Below are positions 45,888 through 56,804 of a DNA stretch of 64,000 nucleotides, in pieces. The notes beneath the pieces were generated by a model. It was not told the DNA's origin and searched no databases. It saw nothing but the letters and a program-made list of their open reading frames with translations. Where the stretch lies: positions 992,001 to 1,056,000 of the forward strand of contig CM065647.1 of the NCBI GenBank assembly GCA_033220425.1, given 5' to 3'. The stretch's first letter is position 1; every line of letters begins with the position of its first letter. The position numbers and the translations under genes were made by a program. This stretch comes from Lepraria neglecta. Lineage: Eukaryota > Ascomycota > Lecanoromycetes > Lecanorales > Stereocaulaceae.

Positions 45888-47296
45888 TAGGGGATGCAAG
45901 AAGTTAGTATACCGAGGTTTAGCCGGACATAGAACTCTTCAAAAACACCAAATCCTATACTACTGAATATCCACCCTATAGACCCTAGAATACCCTTACC
46001 TACTCCACGAGCTGCAGAAATAGCACGCCGAGAAGCTACTACAAGGCGGAAGACGCGATTTTACTAAGCGGTTGATACACGTGGCGATAAGACTCTTACA
46101 GAGGTCTTTAAAGAGTAAGGAGTAATTAAGCCTACTGGATACAAATGGCTCCGTATACGCAAGCTTCAGGGTTCCCCTGGTACTAGACGTACTGGCAGAC
46201 ATCGTCCGGGACGTCCTCCGAAAATTCTAGACTCTACGCTTATATAATTACTCGATTTAGATAATCCAGTCCGAAATTAACGCTATACCGCTTAATTAGC
46301 TTATTAGGATATTGATTATAGAACCTATACCCTTCAAAATTCGCTTAGAAAGAGGCGAAAAAACGCCCAATTATATAGATAAGTATCTATCAAAGTAATA
46401 AGTTAAAAAAATCTTTAGAAACGTATAGTCTACGGAGAAGAAAATAAAGATAAATTACTCTAGAGCTTCTAGTAGTATATTTCTTTTACCGACGAAGCTT
46501 ATATTAACCCTAGAGTATTCTATATAGGCGAATTCTCCGCGAAGCTGGCATACGTTTGAATCCAGAAAATCTACAATCTTTCCCCGATTTTCAGGGGTAT
46601 AAAAAATACCTTTCGATCAGTATTTCGTAGTAGTATAAAGATCTACGGTTCTATAATAACGAGTATAATCCTCCGCCTATTAAAATTTAGAAGCCTGCTA
46701 AGCCATATCATTACCCAACTACAGAATTAGAAGAGTAATATCAGGAGCGTGTTAGATAGTAGGAAGAATTACTACCATACGAGCTAGAAATCAGGCCTTA
46801 AGGCAATTCTATAACACAAGCCTATTACGTCGAAAAGCTTCTACCCTATTATATTGCAGTGACCTAGTAACTTAGGCTTCAGTATACACAGGGGATTCTA
46901 CAAGAAGATAATGATCCAAGTCACGGGACTAGATCAGGACCTAAAGGAGTAGCCAATAGGATACGAGAAGCTAATTGGATTGAGACATTAAAACACCCTG
47001 CCTAGTCTCCGGATCTGAATCCTGCGGAGGGTATATGGAATATTCTAAAGTAAAGGATTCGGAGGCGTCAATATCGCAATTTGGAAGAGCTTACTAGGGT
47101 AATTTGGGAGGAATAGGAGAAGATCTCTATGGATAAGATACGCGCACGTATCAAAGAGATGCCATAGAGGTGTAATCAGCTAGTCAAAACAGGTGGTAAA
47201 GCTATTAAATCAGAATTGTGGTAGAAATCGATGTTTTAGCATAATGGTTGCTTGCTTCCGGCTAAACCTCGGTATACTGACTTCTTGCATCCCCTG
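45888..47296 (+). mobile_element. Tc1/mariner transposon with degenerate transposase
   Basis: A 1,409-bp element with 39-bp terminal inverted repeats (45888-45926 and 47258-47296). The plus strand encodes a Tc1/IS630-type transposase pseudogene: an HTH region (GVIKPTGYKWLRIRKLQ; GRHRPGRPPKI), the first Asp in DEAYINP (46491), the second in QEDNDPSHG (46913), and the terminal acidic residue in SPDLNPAEGIWNILK (47027). Several in-frame TAG/TAA codons replace Gln/Trp. The left repeat has two CA to TA changes relative to the right one. The flanking dinucleotides differ (CA left, TG right), so no TA duplication is seen. Confidence 0.85.
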
Positions 47297-47488
47297 TGCC
47301 ACTTCCTGTAGCCTTACTCAGCACCCCACCTGGTCATTATGGCAGGGGCAGTTCCCATGCCTCTCTTCTTTCACTCTTTGATTAGGACAGCTTTTGTCAA
47401 CACCAACCTTCAATATCCAGAATCTACTCCACATGATCCCCAGATAATAGCTGAAGGTTCCTAAAATGCCAACGAGACCACTCCTACA

Positions 47489-48419
47489 ATGACAACACCC
47501 GATAAATCAGTAGCGTGGTATAAGGAAGAAATCGGCGAGATTCCAGCATCAGGTCAAGATCTACTAGATAGATACAGCAGCATCCCTGCCGAAGACCTAG
47601 CGCAACACTTATTCAAAATGGTTCGACCCCCCTCCTCTCTCAGCCCACACCATCCATCCCTCATCTCCGCCTCACCCCCCTTTCTCACTCCCTCCCCGAC
47701 TTACAAATTTACAGCGCGACAAAGCCTGGAACATCGCCCCCTACCCCTGCATCGGCTCCTGGCTATTCCTCAAACCCAGCATATCCCAGAGCCCCATCTA
47801 CGCCGAAATCCTCGCCCGTCTCCAAGAAAAGGACCAGCGACTTCTGGACCTCGGCTGCTGTGTCGGTCAAGACATCCGCAAACTCGTTCTCGATGGCGCC
47901 CCCGCGGAACATATCTATGGGCTTGATCTGAAGGCCGGGCTGATGGATGCGGGCTACGATCTCTTCCGGGACCGCGATAGTCTGCGTAGTACTTTTATCG
48001 CAGCTGATATCCTCGATGATTCCTCTTCGTCGTCTCCTGAGCTCAGGGAGTTGGATGGACAGATCGATATCGTGTTCGCGGGCTCCTTCTTCCATGTCTT
48101 CGATTGGGATGCACAGATGCGGATCTCGAAGCGGCTGGCACGATTGATGCGCAGTGTACCTGGGTCGCTGGTGTTTGGGCATCATTTGGGCCATGTGGCT
48201 CCTGATACGTATCCATTGGGCTTGGGAGCTGGGAGTGTTTATGCGCATGATGAGGGATCTTTGCAGCGGATGTGGACGCAGGTCGGGTTGGAGACTGAGT
48301 CCAAGTGGCGGGTCGAGGCTGAGTTGGAGGGGACGGGGATGCGGGTGGGGTTTACGAAGGAGGGGAAGTGGGGAGATCCAGGGAGGAGATACATGCGTTT
48401 TGTTGTTTGGCGGGAATAG
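47489..48419 (+). CDS. SAM-dependent methyltransferase of the fungal meroterpenoid-cluster type
   Basis: Class I methyltransferase, probably for an O- or carboxyl-methylation in secondary metabolism. Exon 1 (47489-47620) and exon 2 (47715-48419) with a 94-nt intron give 278 residues. The N-terminus is the helical WYKEEIGEIPASGQDLLDRY. Family landmarks are IAPYPCIGSWLFLKPSI, the SAM motif I LLDLGCCVGQDIRKL, EHIYGLDLKAGLMDAGYDLF, and IDIVFAGSFFHVFDWDAQM. This layout and the PYPCIG and LDLGCC motifs are those I associate from memory with methyltransferases such as AusD in meroterpenoid clusters. It starts only 190 bp from the Tc1 element yet shows no RIP. It is convergent with the P450 gene. Confidence 0.85.
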
Positions 48420-48739
48420 CATGTGCGAGTCAAGCGAGTGGGTTGACACTGGTCAGGTGAAACTTTCCCTGATGATGATGATGATGATGAGATTCGATGA
48501 CGCTCTTTTGAACTCAATAGACCGAAGAATGTTTTAGTGCTTTTTTTCTCCCCGGACTTTACTCTTCACATACCTGCAATACCTAGCGGAGGATATGTTC
48601 TGCAGCATCATTTATCTACCATCGTGAATCACAGACTCACCATTCCAGGCACCCAAGATGCAGTAAATTACAATCACAACCAGCACCGTGCCTAAGAATA
48701 CCCATGCCGATAGAAGGAGACGAAACATCGGATATGCCC
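48420..48739. other. Intergenic, convergent 3' regions
   Basis: Between the methyltransferase and P450 stops, with an imperfect (GAT)n/(GATGAT)n tract near 48472-48490. No gene. Confidence 0.4.
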
Positions 48740-50930
48740 CTAGGCCCCAGGAACGACCACGCTATCAAGATCAAGGATCCCGGTCGCCACGCCACGGGAA
48801 GCACTCTCCTCAATGACTTTCCTATACCCTTCTCCGCGACAAACAATCTCGACTTCGTACGGCTTCGGCTTGTTAATCAAAATGGCTATATATCGCAAAA
48901 CCGGTATCAGTATTGGTATCATCAATCTCACCACCATCCCAACCTTATAACCCATCAAATGTACCGACCAAAAACGGAGCGCCACTTACCAGTCTTTGCA
49001 TCCATATCCAAAGGCCCACAACCCTCCTTAGGTCCAATGTCAAACCCCCACAGGACCCTTGAAACCACAATAAATAGGCTCGCCTCGGCAACATGCACCC
49101 CTGGGCAAACCCTTCTCCCAAATCCATAATGGAAATGGTCGCGCTGCATGTGGTCCTTCGAGAGAGCGGAGGCGGCTGCGGTGGTGTGGTCGTTGCGGAA
49201 TCGGTGCGGGTTGAAGACTTCCGGGTCGGGGTAACGGTCTGGGTCTTTAGAAAGGGCCGTGAGGTTGGGGAAGAGAATTGTTTTGGCGGGGATGTGATGC
49301 GTATCGTAGGTTGATGGAGTGGTGGTACAGTGGGGGATTCCTTTGAAGGGTGAAGGTTAGAAAGGTATCCGGGGGAATCGCGTTGAAGAGGATTGTGTGA
49401 GTGGTTGGGGGTGAGAGTCCGAGCATGAAAGGGTTGGTAGTGGACGTTACCTAAGCTTCCTATGGGAGCGTATCGATGCATCTCTTTGATCAGGCTCCGG
49501 ATGCCAGGAAGGGATTTCTCGTCATCCCAGGTCGGCATGCGATTAGGCCCCACGACGCGGTCTAGCTCTGTTTCATGGATTGTCAGAAAGTTGAACCATC
49601 AGACGCGGAGGATGAATTTGAGATCTCAAAGAGCACGAGTGATATTTTTTCCTTCTCCTCACCTTCCTGAGCCTCTCGTACAGCGTCCTGGTGCAAAGCC
49701 ATGATCTTGAAGAACCCTTGCAGGATGGTGCCCGTCGTATCTGCGCCTGCACCGATAAGCATAGCTAAGATATGTACAGCCCTGGTATCGGAAAGTAATT
49801 CGCGCTGCTGAACCTATTTCAATGCAATATGGCAAAAGTAAGATTCATATTTCACCAAGCTCAGATGCTATAAGGAGAAAGATTGGCACGGAATAACATA
49901 AAACAGACCTCGATCAGCTGTTTACAAAAACAGTCCGGCGCTGTGCCCTGCTCTACGGCCTTGCGTAAAGTTTGGAGGAAGGCAGCGTGTAGAGCGCTTT
50001 CTCGATCTACGAGGGGCACCAATCTTCGGTGCCATGGTTGAAGCGCGGTTGGCAGATATTGTAGCCAGGGGAGGAAGTCGATTAAGAGAGTCCCAGGCTC
50101 AAAGTCTGTGTGGAAGAGTATTTAGCAAGAAATTAATTATTAGACAATGCATCTTGAAAGAAAATTTGAAAGACTAGGGAATCATGTTTACATTTCATAG
50201 TCGCATCCAGCAAACCATTCAACTCCACCAGAATGGGGTGATCCAGACGGTCTAACCTGACCCCGTACACAGCACTGAAGATCACGCTCATGGTGTATCT
50301 CTCCGCGCTTCTGAGGAAACTTTCAGGGGTTTGAAGCAAGTTCTGGAGCATGATAGTCGATTCGAAGTCTTGATACTTTCGAAAAAGCAGGGCTTGCTCG
50401 GCGCTTAGAAGATTGTGGTACAGTCTTCGTAGGAAGCGGAATTCTTCATTCATGGGTGTGGCCACAAGCCGCCATGGCCAAAGCTTCTTCCGGAATGCAT
50501 TCTGTTCAGGTCGGGATGAATTGATTGCACCACGCTTTAACCCTCACGATGCAGGTATCAGTACTCTTCTAAGCTTGAGAGGGATCACGTCTATGTCTCT
50601 GGTTTTGATGTTGAATACCCAAAGGCAGCGATGAAATAATGAACAAACCTCATTTAGCAGCTCTCGTGCAGCACGCGGACTATTGATGATGATGACTGGG
50701 GCTCGGCCATACCAGAGCATACATAGACTACCCCAGTCTTTCTTGAGCTGGTGCAATTGAGGATCAAGGTCCGCTGACAATTTCCTTAATGTACCAACAT
50801 TTCCTAAGAAGGGAAACGGAACAGGACCATTCGGGTAAGGCTTTCTGTGAGTCACTACAATGCTGAGGAGAAAGACACCAGCTATGCCACAGATAGCCAA
50901 TAAGAGCGATGGAACATAAGTTTGATCCAT
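48740..50930 (-). CDS. Cytochrome P450 monooxygenase, seven exons
   Basis: Heme-thiolate monooxygenase anchored in the ER by an N-terminal helix (SLLLAICGIAGVFLLSIVV). Exons 50649-50930, 50192-50534, 49909-50105, 49663-49813, 49451-49567, 48990-49340 and 48740-48885 join with consistent phase to 528 residues. Motifs: proline-rich hinge (PYPNGPVPFPFLGNVG), I-helix IGAGADTTG, ExxR as IKEMHRYAP, GIPHCTTTPSTYDTHHIPA, PERF-like FNPHRF, and the heme loop FHYGFGRRVCPGVHVAE. The C-terminus is KPKPYEVEIVCRGEGYRKVI. All key residues are present, so it should be active. The third introns and others have good donors (GTAAAC, GTCTGT, GTGAGG). The position between methyltransferase and prenyltransferase genes suggests a tailoring oxidation in one pathway; the substrate is unknown. 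Confidence 0.92.
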
Positions 50931-51532
50931 AATTGCAGAAGCGAGTGGGAGGGGCGGGGAAAGCTTTCGTCTGAAAGAGGTTTCTGTGTCTCTTGCTGCT
51001 ACCTCGTGAGAATTGGCAAGTGTTTGGAGAGTACACTCTTGGTATCATAGATTTTAGTGTATGGAGACATCATTATTGGCTAGAAGCCAGAGGTGAACGT
51101 TTTATTTCAAGGTAGGCCCTAGTTGTTTCAAACCCGTCCATTAAGTTATGAGAGAGACCGCCAGACTGACAGCTTTGTACATAGTACATATAATCAGCAC
51201 TAATTGTGCCACGCACTTGGCTCGCCCGCTCGCTAATTAGTGCTTGAAGGATCAGCTTGATGTCACGCAATCCATTGTATGAGGCACAGTGCAAAGCGAT
51301 CGGCGTAGTCGGGCATGATTGCATCCGACATGCATGCGCCTAACCACATTCCCGCCTTAGCCTTTTCGATGGATATTTTGCATACAACATAGAGGCCAAT
51401 CATTTCACGGAGGAGTGGGTTAGATCATTTCGCAAGTATTCGATAACCGAAAGCACTGATACTCCGCAGAGGGCTAGACAGTACCAAGAATTATCGTCCA
51501 TTTCTATCTATAAAACCCATTTGAAAAAGAAC
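50931..51532. other. Intergenic with a possible ankyrin-like fragment
   Basis: Upstream of the P450 gene. On the minus strand, 51073-51324 is open and begins TTPIALHCASYNGLRDIKLI, which resembles one ankyrin repeat. The rest is not repeat-like, so it is at best a relic. Confidence 0.3.
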
Positions 51533-52947
51533 CTAGGGAAGACTGTGTTCATGAGTGACACTGGATTGTACCACGATCCCATCCGTCATGCCTGGTATGT
51601 CATGCATTCCCATCGCTTCGATAGACGCGTCATACTTCCCAGCCCGTGAAGCTTTAACTTCGCGCACCAGAGACGCTTCCGACTTGCTGTCACCAAGGTC
51701 TTCATAATTGGTCTTAGATAAGGTGTGATTGCCAGACGTAGATCGCGTCGACCGTGACATTAGTCTTGAGTACTGAGATCGCACGAACTGGGAAAGACCA
51801 TTATGGTATTTGCGGCGAAACAGAGGCCGCATCGTTGGTAAACAGGCGCTGACGACCCCTACGCATGCCTGAACAGAGGCCCAGTAGAAGGCAGGCGCTT
51901 GGACATCTGGAATGTTGAGGTCAACAAAGGGGTGGAATCTGCTTTAGGGGATGAACACTAACATGATGCATCTTTCTCGCCTTTAACACCTTGGGAGACG
52001 AATACTACCCGAGCAATGCCAACAGCTACCACGAAACCACCTAAGAGGAACATGCCGCAGACTGTCAGTCGATGGCGGAGTGACATTTGCAAATGGTAGA
52101 CAGGATACCAAGGTAGGACAAGGATCATGACTAGGGAGGTCAGGTCAATCCTCAACACTATGCTTCATGACGAGCAATCCTACCGTCAGTAATCACATCT
52201 GATATAGTCATCGCGTAGAGCATCGGAACTATTCTAAGACATGATTTAGGTTGTGGTATGGACCAGTAGGAAGTCACATGTGGGCAAGCGACTGAGATTG
52301 GTTAAAATCTGGAAGATTCGAGGGTTGCTCTGTCGACGTACAAAAATTGGTGAAGAAGAAGCTGATCGTCCAAGTGATACAGAGACCCATCACAATCGAA
52401 GTTGAGATGATGAAAACCTTGCCCAAGAATATCCTTTTATAGAGGAGAAGAACGCTGATTTTGGTCAATCCTTCTCCGAGTGCGGCAGTCCATTGCACGA
52501 CCCAAAGAGTCTAAAAAGCGATGTCAGTGACAATTACATTTTATTTGATAGCAAGAAGCACATACCATAGCATCAATACTATTCTGGTGCTTCGCCATGA
52601 TCAAGCCCGACTTGGTCGCTGGCTCGTGTTGACCCATGGTGCCTTCGGTTGCTCCTGGGTTTGAATTAAGCCTGGAAATACTCCTCCTCACTGCCATGTT
52701 TAAACAGACCTAGAATAATCGGGATACACATGACAGCACAGAACAACTGCCATCGCCATCACATTAAATAACTTGCTCTCGATCTAAGGGAATCTTTACG
52801 TACCAATGCACCAAGGATGGTATAGTCGTCCGCGCCGAGGTGGACCCGTTGCATTTGGCGGGCAGTAAGACGAAGGACAACAGCAGCAATCGCGATGATG
52901 GTCATAGGGATGGGGACAATGATCACTGCCAGTCTTTGGTTGCCCAT
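51533..52947 (-). CDS. Seven-helix integral membrane protein (SAT4/rhodopsin-domain, PTH11-like), seven exons
   Basis: Plasma-membrane or endomembrane protein of the large fungal SAT4 (DUF3328-adjacent 'rhodopsin domain') family, often found in metabolite clusters or as PTH11-like receptors. Exons 52804-52947, 52692-52746, 52566-52642, 52342-52510, 52184-52291, 51963-52130 and 51533-51906 give 364 residues. Helices and landmarks: VPIPMTIIAIAAVVLRLTAR, GADDYTILGAL, CAVMCIPIILGLFKHGS, WVVQWTAALGEGLTKISVLL, KRIFLGKVFIISTSIVMGLC, NFFACPHVTSYWSIP, MTISDVITDVMILVLPWYPV, LLGGFVVAVGIARVVFVSQ, and FYWASVQACVGVVSACLPTM. A Ser-rich cytoplasmic tail follows. All introns are 50-60 nt apart from the first few bases of uncertainty at the start codon. 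The role in the cluster (sensor, transporter or enzyme) is unknown. Confidence 0.82.
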
Positions 52948-53909
52948 CTTGAATAAGAAGTGTTTGCAATGCAATCTGATATCGTCAATGAGAGTCTTTG
53001 CGGAATTAATTTGATAGTATTATAATGGTGGCATTATACAGCGACTACGTTCTTATCATTCTCAACAGCGCTCTTGAGTGCCGCAATGCATGACCCTTCG
53101 ATCAATGACATTTAGCGCACATTTGTGCTGGTGGGTATCCAATAATTTTGACAGATGCCAGAATCGGCGATATTGTAGGATGCAGGATTCGTTTCAGCCC
53201 TTGACACAAACGCACACCATCGGCGTAGTAACTCCAATAGTCGTTAGCGACATTTATAACTGGACCTTGGGCATCTCGACAAGGGTCCATTGGACCGGTC
53301 CGGACCAATATTCCATCGGGCGCCTTGCATCTCGATTCAGACACTTGAACACAACAGAGCTGAGGGGAGGCACGGGAGGGAGGGGGGACGACCGACTAGA
53401 TTGGTCTCGCTTAAAGTACGTACAGGATGATAAATTTCTCCCTGCATGAAGTATTACAAATTCACATGCAATACCGGGTGTTTCTACCAATGAAAAGACG
53501 AATCCTTTTATTTCTGGAGCAGATGGGTCACCTTTTCAGTTAGACAGCTGACGACTTCTCGCCTTAGCGTTACATAGACTTGGAATTAATTGCATCTGCA
53601 CATAAGCTCAATAATTGAGAGATGAAGAGGTCTTGGTTCTTCCCGGTAAGACGGTCTTGTTGTGGCCCTTGAGGCGAAGGTGTGCAATCCGTTGACTCCG
53701 AAAGCAAAGTCACTTTTATGAAATAATCCATCAGCCTCACTGTAAGCGGCAAAGCACCGCTGCCTGACATATACCTGGATAGAATATGGGACGATTGTCT
53801 CTAGATATCAGGCCATCAAAAGCCAGAGCTCACGCATCCAAGCTAAATCATTTCTCCATCTAACCGTCTCCTATCAAGTGCCAATCATTTCAGGAAGCCA
53901 CTTCTCACA
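52948..53909. promoter_or_regulatory. Divergent intergenic region between the SAT4-type gene and the prenyltransferase gene
   Basis: Just under 1 kb that must contain both promoters. Open frames inside (for example 53078-53449) have no domain support. No clear palindromic Zn2Cys6 site was recognised by eye. Confidence 0.35.
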
Positions 53910-54935
53910 ATGTCCAAACCTTTATCCTCCAGCATCAAATCCCCAAAAGAATACTACCCTCCGACTTATGGCATCCTCTCCCTCTTCCCTGACTCATGGG
54001 TTCCCTACGCAGAGCTCACACGCCTCCACAAACCCACAGGCATCCTAGTCATATACATGCCCTACCTATTCGGCCTGCTCTTCATCTCCATCGCCATTGG
54101 TCCCGTCGATGTTCGACCCTCCTCGGTGATGAATCTAGCCTTTATACTTCTGATCACGTCGTTTGTGCTCCGCTCAGCCGGCTGTACCTGGAACGACGTG
54201 GTCGACTACAAAATAGATCGGGAGACAGAACGGTGCCGCCTCCGACCGGTTGCGCGAGGTGCTGTTTCTCCCGCCAGCGGTGTGGTGTTCTTCTCTATTC
54301 AGATATGTGTCTGGTTTGCGATACTGTGTTCTGTCAGTTCAGCGAGCGTGTTGCTCGCGATTCCCGGGTTGGGGTTGGTGTTGATTTATCCGTATGCTAA
54401 GAGAGTGACAGATTATCCTCAGGTGATACTGGGTGTGACATTGGCGTGGGGCATTCTTGTTGGTGGTGTTGTTGTTCCAGAAGGCGCTGATTTCGTCATT
54501 GCAAGAGGTACCGCAGAGAAAGAGCCATGGCTGGCTTTGGGCATGGCGTCCTTGTTCGTTGCATACATCGCCTGGACGATCATTTTTGATACTATATATG
54601 GCTTCCAGGATCTGCAGGATGATCTCAAGTCTGGCGTTGGGTCTATTTCTGTGAGGTGGCAGCATCATGCAAAGGCTTTGTTGCTGCTAATGGCACTGTT
54701 GCAGGTGTCCTCGTTGGTTGCTCTGGGCCTCTCTCTTGGGGTAGGGAAGGATTTCTATTTAGCTGGTTGCGGAGGTTCTGCCGTCGGGCTTTGCTGCATG
54801 ATATGGAAGATTAATTTGAAGAGACCTGCAGAGTGTGCGTGGTGGTTTCAGTATGGAACTGTGGCTGTTGGGAGCTGCATGCTGTGGGGGTTGATAGAAG
54901 ATTATGTGGGAAGAACAATGGCTTTGGGGAGTTGA
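53910..54935 (+). CDS. UbiA-family aromatic prenyltransferase
   Basis: Integral-membrane prenyltransferase that joins a polyprenyl diphosphate to an aromatic acceptor. It is a single exon of 341 residues, typical of the family. The first Asp-rich motif is NDVVDYKIDRETERCRLRPV (NDxxDxxxD) and the second is DTIYGFQDLQDDLKSGVGS (DxxxD type). Hydrophobic helices surround them (ILVIYMPYLFGLLFISIAIG; ASVLLAIPGLGLVLIYPYAK; VILGVTLAWGILVGGVVVP; LALGMASLFVAYIAWTIIF). The N-terminal ILSLFPDSWVPYAELTRLHK resembles fungal meroterpenoid prenyltransferases (AusN, Trt2, Pyr6 type) and the 4-hydroxybenzoate enzymes. Both metal-binding motifs are complete, so activity is expected. It is the probable committing enzyme of the local cluster. 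Acceptor and prenyl length cannot be read from the sequence. Confidence 0.93.
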   Translation: MSKPLSSSIKSPKEYYPPTYGILSLFPDSWVPYAELTRLHKPTGILVIYMPYLFGLLFISIAIGPVDVRPSSVMNLAFILLITSFVLRSAGCTWNDVVDYKIDRETERCRLRPVARGAVSPASGVVFFSIQICVWFAILCSVSSASVLLAIPGLGLVLIYPYAKRVTDYPQVILGVTLAWGILVGGVVVPEGADFVIARGTAEKEPWLALGMASLFVAYIAWTIIFDTIYGFQDLQDDLKSGVGSISVRWQHHAKALLLLMALLQVSSLVALGLSLGVGKDFYLAGCGGSAVGLCCMIWKINLKRPAECAWWFQYGTVAVGSCMLWGLIEDYVGRTMALGS

Positions 54936-55006
54936 AATTATTCATCTTGTAGATCTAGGCGAATAACATATTGCCATCACGAGTCTGACTCTTTATAAAT
55001 CTATAC

Positions 55007-56382
55007 TCATTCTTTCCCCCTAGATCCATTGGCGTCCTCAATTGCATTGTAACCCCATAGCCACTTCTGAAACACGGGATCTGCCAAAGCGATGGGACAG
55101 CCTTCGTGCGGGTCCATTGCGATCTGAGCGTCTCGTTCTTGTTGTGCAATTCCATCCGGCATCCCAAAAACCTCCCGCATGGCAGCACTTCTCCTCAATA
55201 CCTTCATGCTGCGGCTCATTCGAATTTGCTGAAATTTCGTCAGGAGACCGGGAACCTGTTCACGGTCCTTGACGTGTGAAAATAAAGATCCTAAAACTGC
55301 AGCGTCCTCAAATGCTTGCGCAGCTCCTTGTGCTCTTAGAATGACGTCAGCCACGATGACTCTGATGGTGTCGATAAACTTACAGATATGGAGGCATCGC
55401 GTGAGCCGCATCTCCAATGAGCATAAAAGCACCGTCAGGATGGACCCAAGTTTGGTTTCGGTTACTTTGAAGCAAAGACCATTTGCTGCACTCTCCAGCT
55501 AGTGAAAGCAGTCTCTCGAGTCTTGGATCCCATCCCTTGAATTTGGATTTTAATTCAATTGGATCTGCCTTCTGGACTCCGTACTGCGTTATGTCTCCAG
55601 CGTCTTGTAGAGCTGTAAGAATGACATTCAGCAATTGGCTCTTCTCCATCACATATGAAACAGCATGAGAATCTGGTCCCATCCAGTAATTGATATTGCG
55701 AAGATCCCCAGGGCCTTTGAGATCTGCATCAACTTTCAGATCATCCATTTTAACGGTAAACCTGAAAATGAGATCGCCCGTGCTTCGTAACGGATCCAGA
55801 GTCCCAAGAAGTTTTTCTCTACAAATCGATCTTTCACCATCAGCTCCGAGTATCAAGTCTCCTTCGTGAATTTCGGCTTTTCCAAGGCAAAGCGCTGGCT
55901 TGGAGACGTCCAAATCGTCTTGGGAGATATCGCATGACAGCTTTATCTCGACACCTAGGCTTTCCGCTTTTTCCAGTAAGATCTTATGGAGATCTGCTCT
56001 ATGTATGAGGAGGTACGGAGATCCATACTTGCCTTCCACAACAGGACCAAAATCCTGCATCGATAACACGTTGCCATCACGGTATGATCGCACGATAGCC
56101 TGATTCGGTTGCGAAGCATGTGCTTGGACTGCTTGAAGGATATCCCAATCCTTGAGCAACGTCGTAGCGTTCGGAGGAAGCTGTATACCAGCGCCAACCT
56201 ATACAGCAGCAGGAATGCTTAATCGTGTTCTTTCAAAAGAGGGTTTCTCATACTTCTCGTAAGACCGGCATTCTTTCAAATATCAAGGCTTCATGACCGG
56301 CCAATGTAATGGCAATCGCAGAAGCTAAGCCCGCTAATCCTCCTCCGATTATCAGGACCCGACAGGTCGGGTTTGCACTCAT
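55007..56382 (-). CDS. FAD-dependent aromatic monooxygenase (salicylate hydroxylase-like), three exons
   Basis: Class A flavoprotein monooxygenase. Exons 56254-56382, 55384-56198 and 55007-55334 give 423 residues. The N-terminus has the dinucleotide motif RVLIIGGGLAGLASAIAITL, then VGAGIQLPPNATTLLKDWDI. The middle has GDLILGADGERS (DG motif), and the second FAD motif is FMLIGDAAHAMPPYLAQGAA with EDAAVLGSLF. The order GAGIQLPPNA ... GDAAHAMPPYLAQGA is that of salicylate and 3-hydroxybenzoate hydroxylases. An oxidative decarboxylation or ring hydroxylation of a (prenylated) benzoate is therefore plausible; this is inference. No C-terminal membrane helices are seen, unlike the epoxidases of meroterpenoid clusters. 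It is convergent with the prenyltransferase gene, 71 bp between stops. Confidence 0.9.
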
Positions 56383-56804
56383 CTCGCTTTGCTAACAGCT
56401 TGTAATGAAGGCAATTGTACAAGGTAGAAATTTAAAGAGAGTGGCTGAAACTAACAAGTAGTAGACGTAACCTATAAAATACGCAGTCATATGAAGGATG
56501 AGATGGCGGAATAAATTAGAGTATAGGGAAATGTCCTGCAAGGTATGTGATAGAAGATTGTAGACATAAGCAGTGCATGTGCACTAAGATTCAGGACGAA
56601 TCATAGCCAATGTACGAAGAGGGGGCTGTTACGGCCCTGGCCTGCATGCGGTGACCTTCCATGGTCTTCTACTGCTAGCCCTATTAGGCTAGCGGTTGAC
56701 TCGGGACAGTCACCCTACACAGTCACCTTTCGTACTATAGGAGTAAGCCCCAGTACGCGCACGGTCCCACTATCCGCACACCCCACCAACAACAACGCGA
56801 AAAA
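56383..56804. other. Intergenic between the cluster and the Fot1/pogo remnant
   Basis: No gene. It contains a short hairpin GCTAGCC-CTATTA-GGCTAGC near 56676-56695. I could not find the left terminal repeat of the transposon here. Confidence 0.4.

Noticed and set aside
47763-48449. 228-codon minus-strand frame over the methyltransferase
   Set aside because: Antisense shadow of the SAM methyltransferase; no motif of its own.
51073-51324. Ankyrin-repeat gene on the minus strand
   Set aside because: Only one weak ankyrin-like segment and no splice-compatible continuation; kept only as a note in the intergenic entry.
53078-53449. 123-codon plus-strand frame in the SAT4/prenyltransferase intergenic region
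   Set aside because: No domain, and overlapping frames on the other strand look equally random; treated as promoter DNA.
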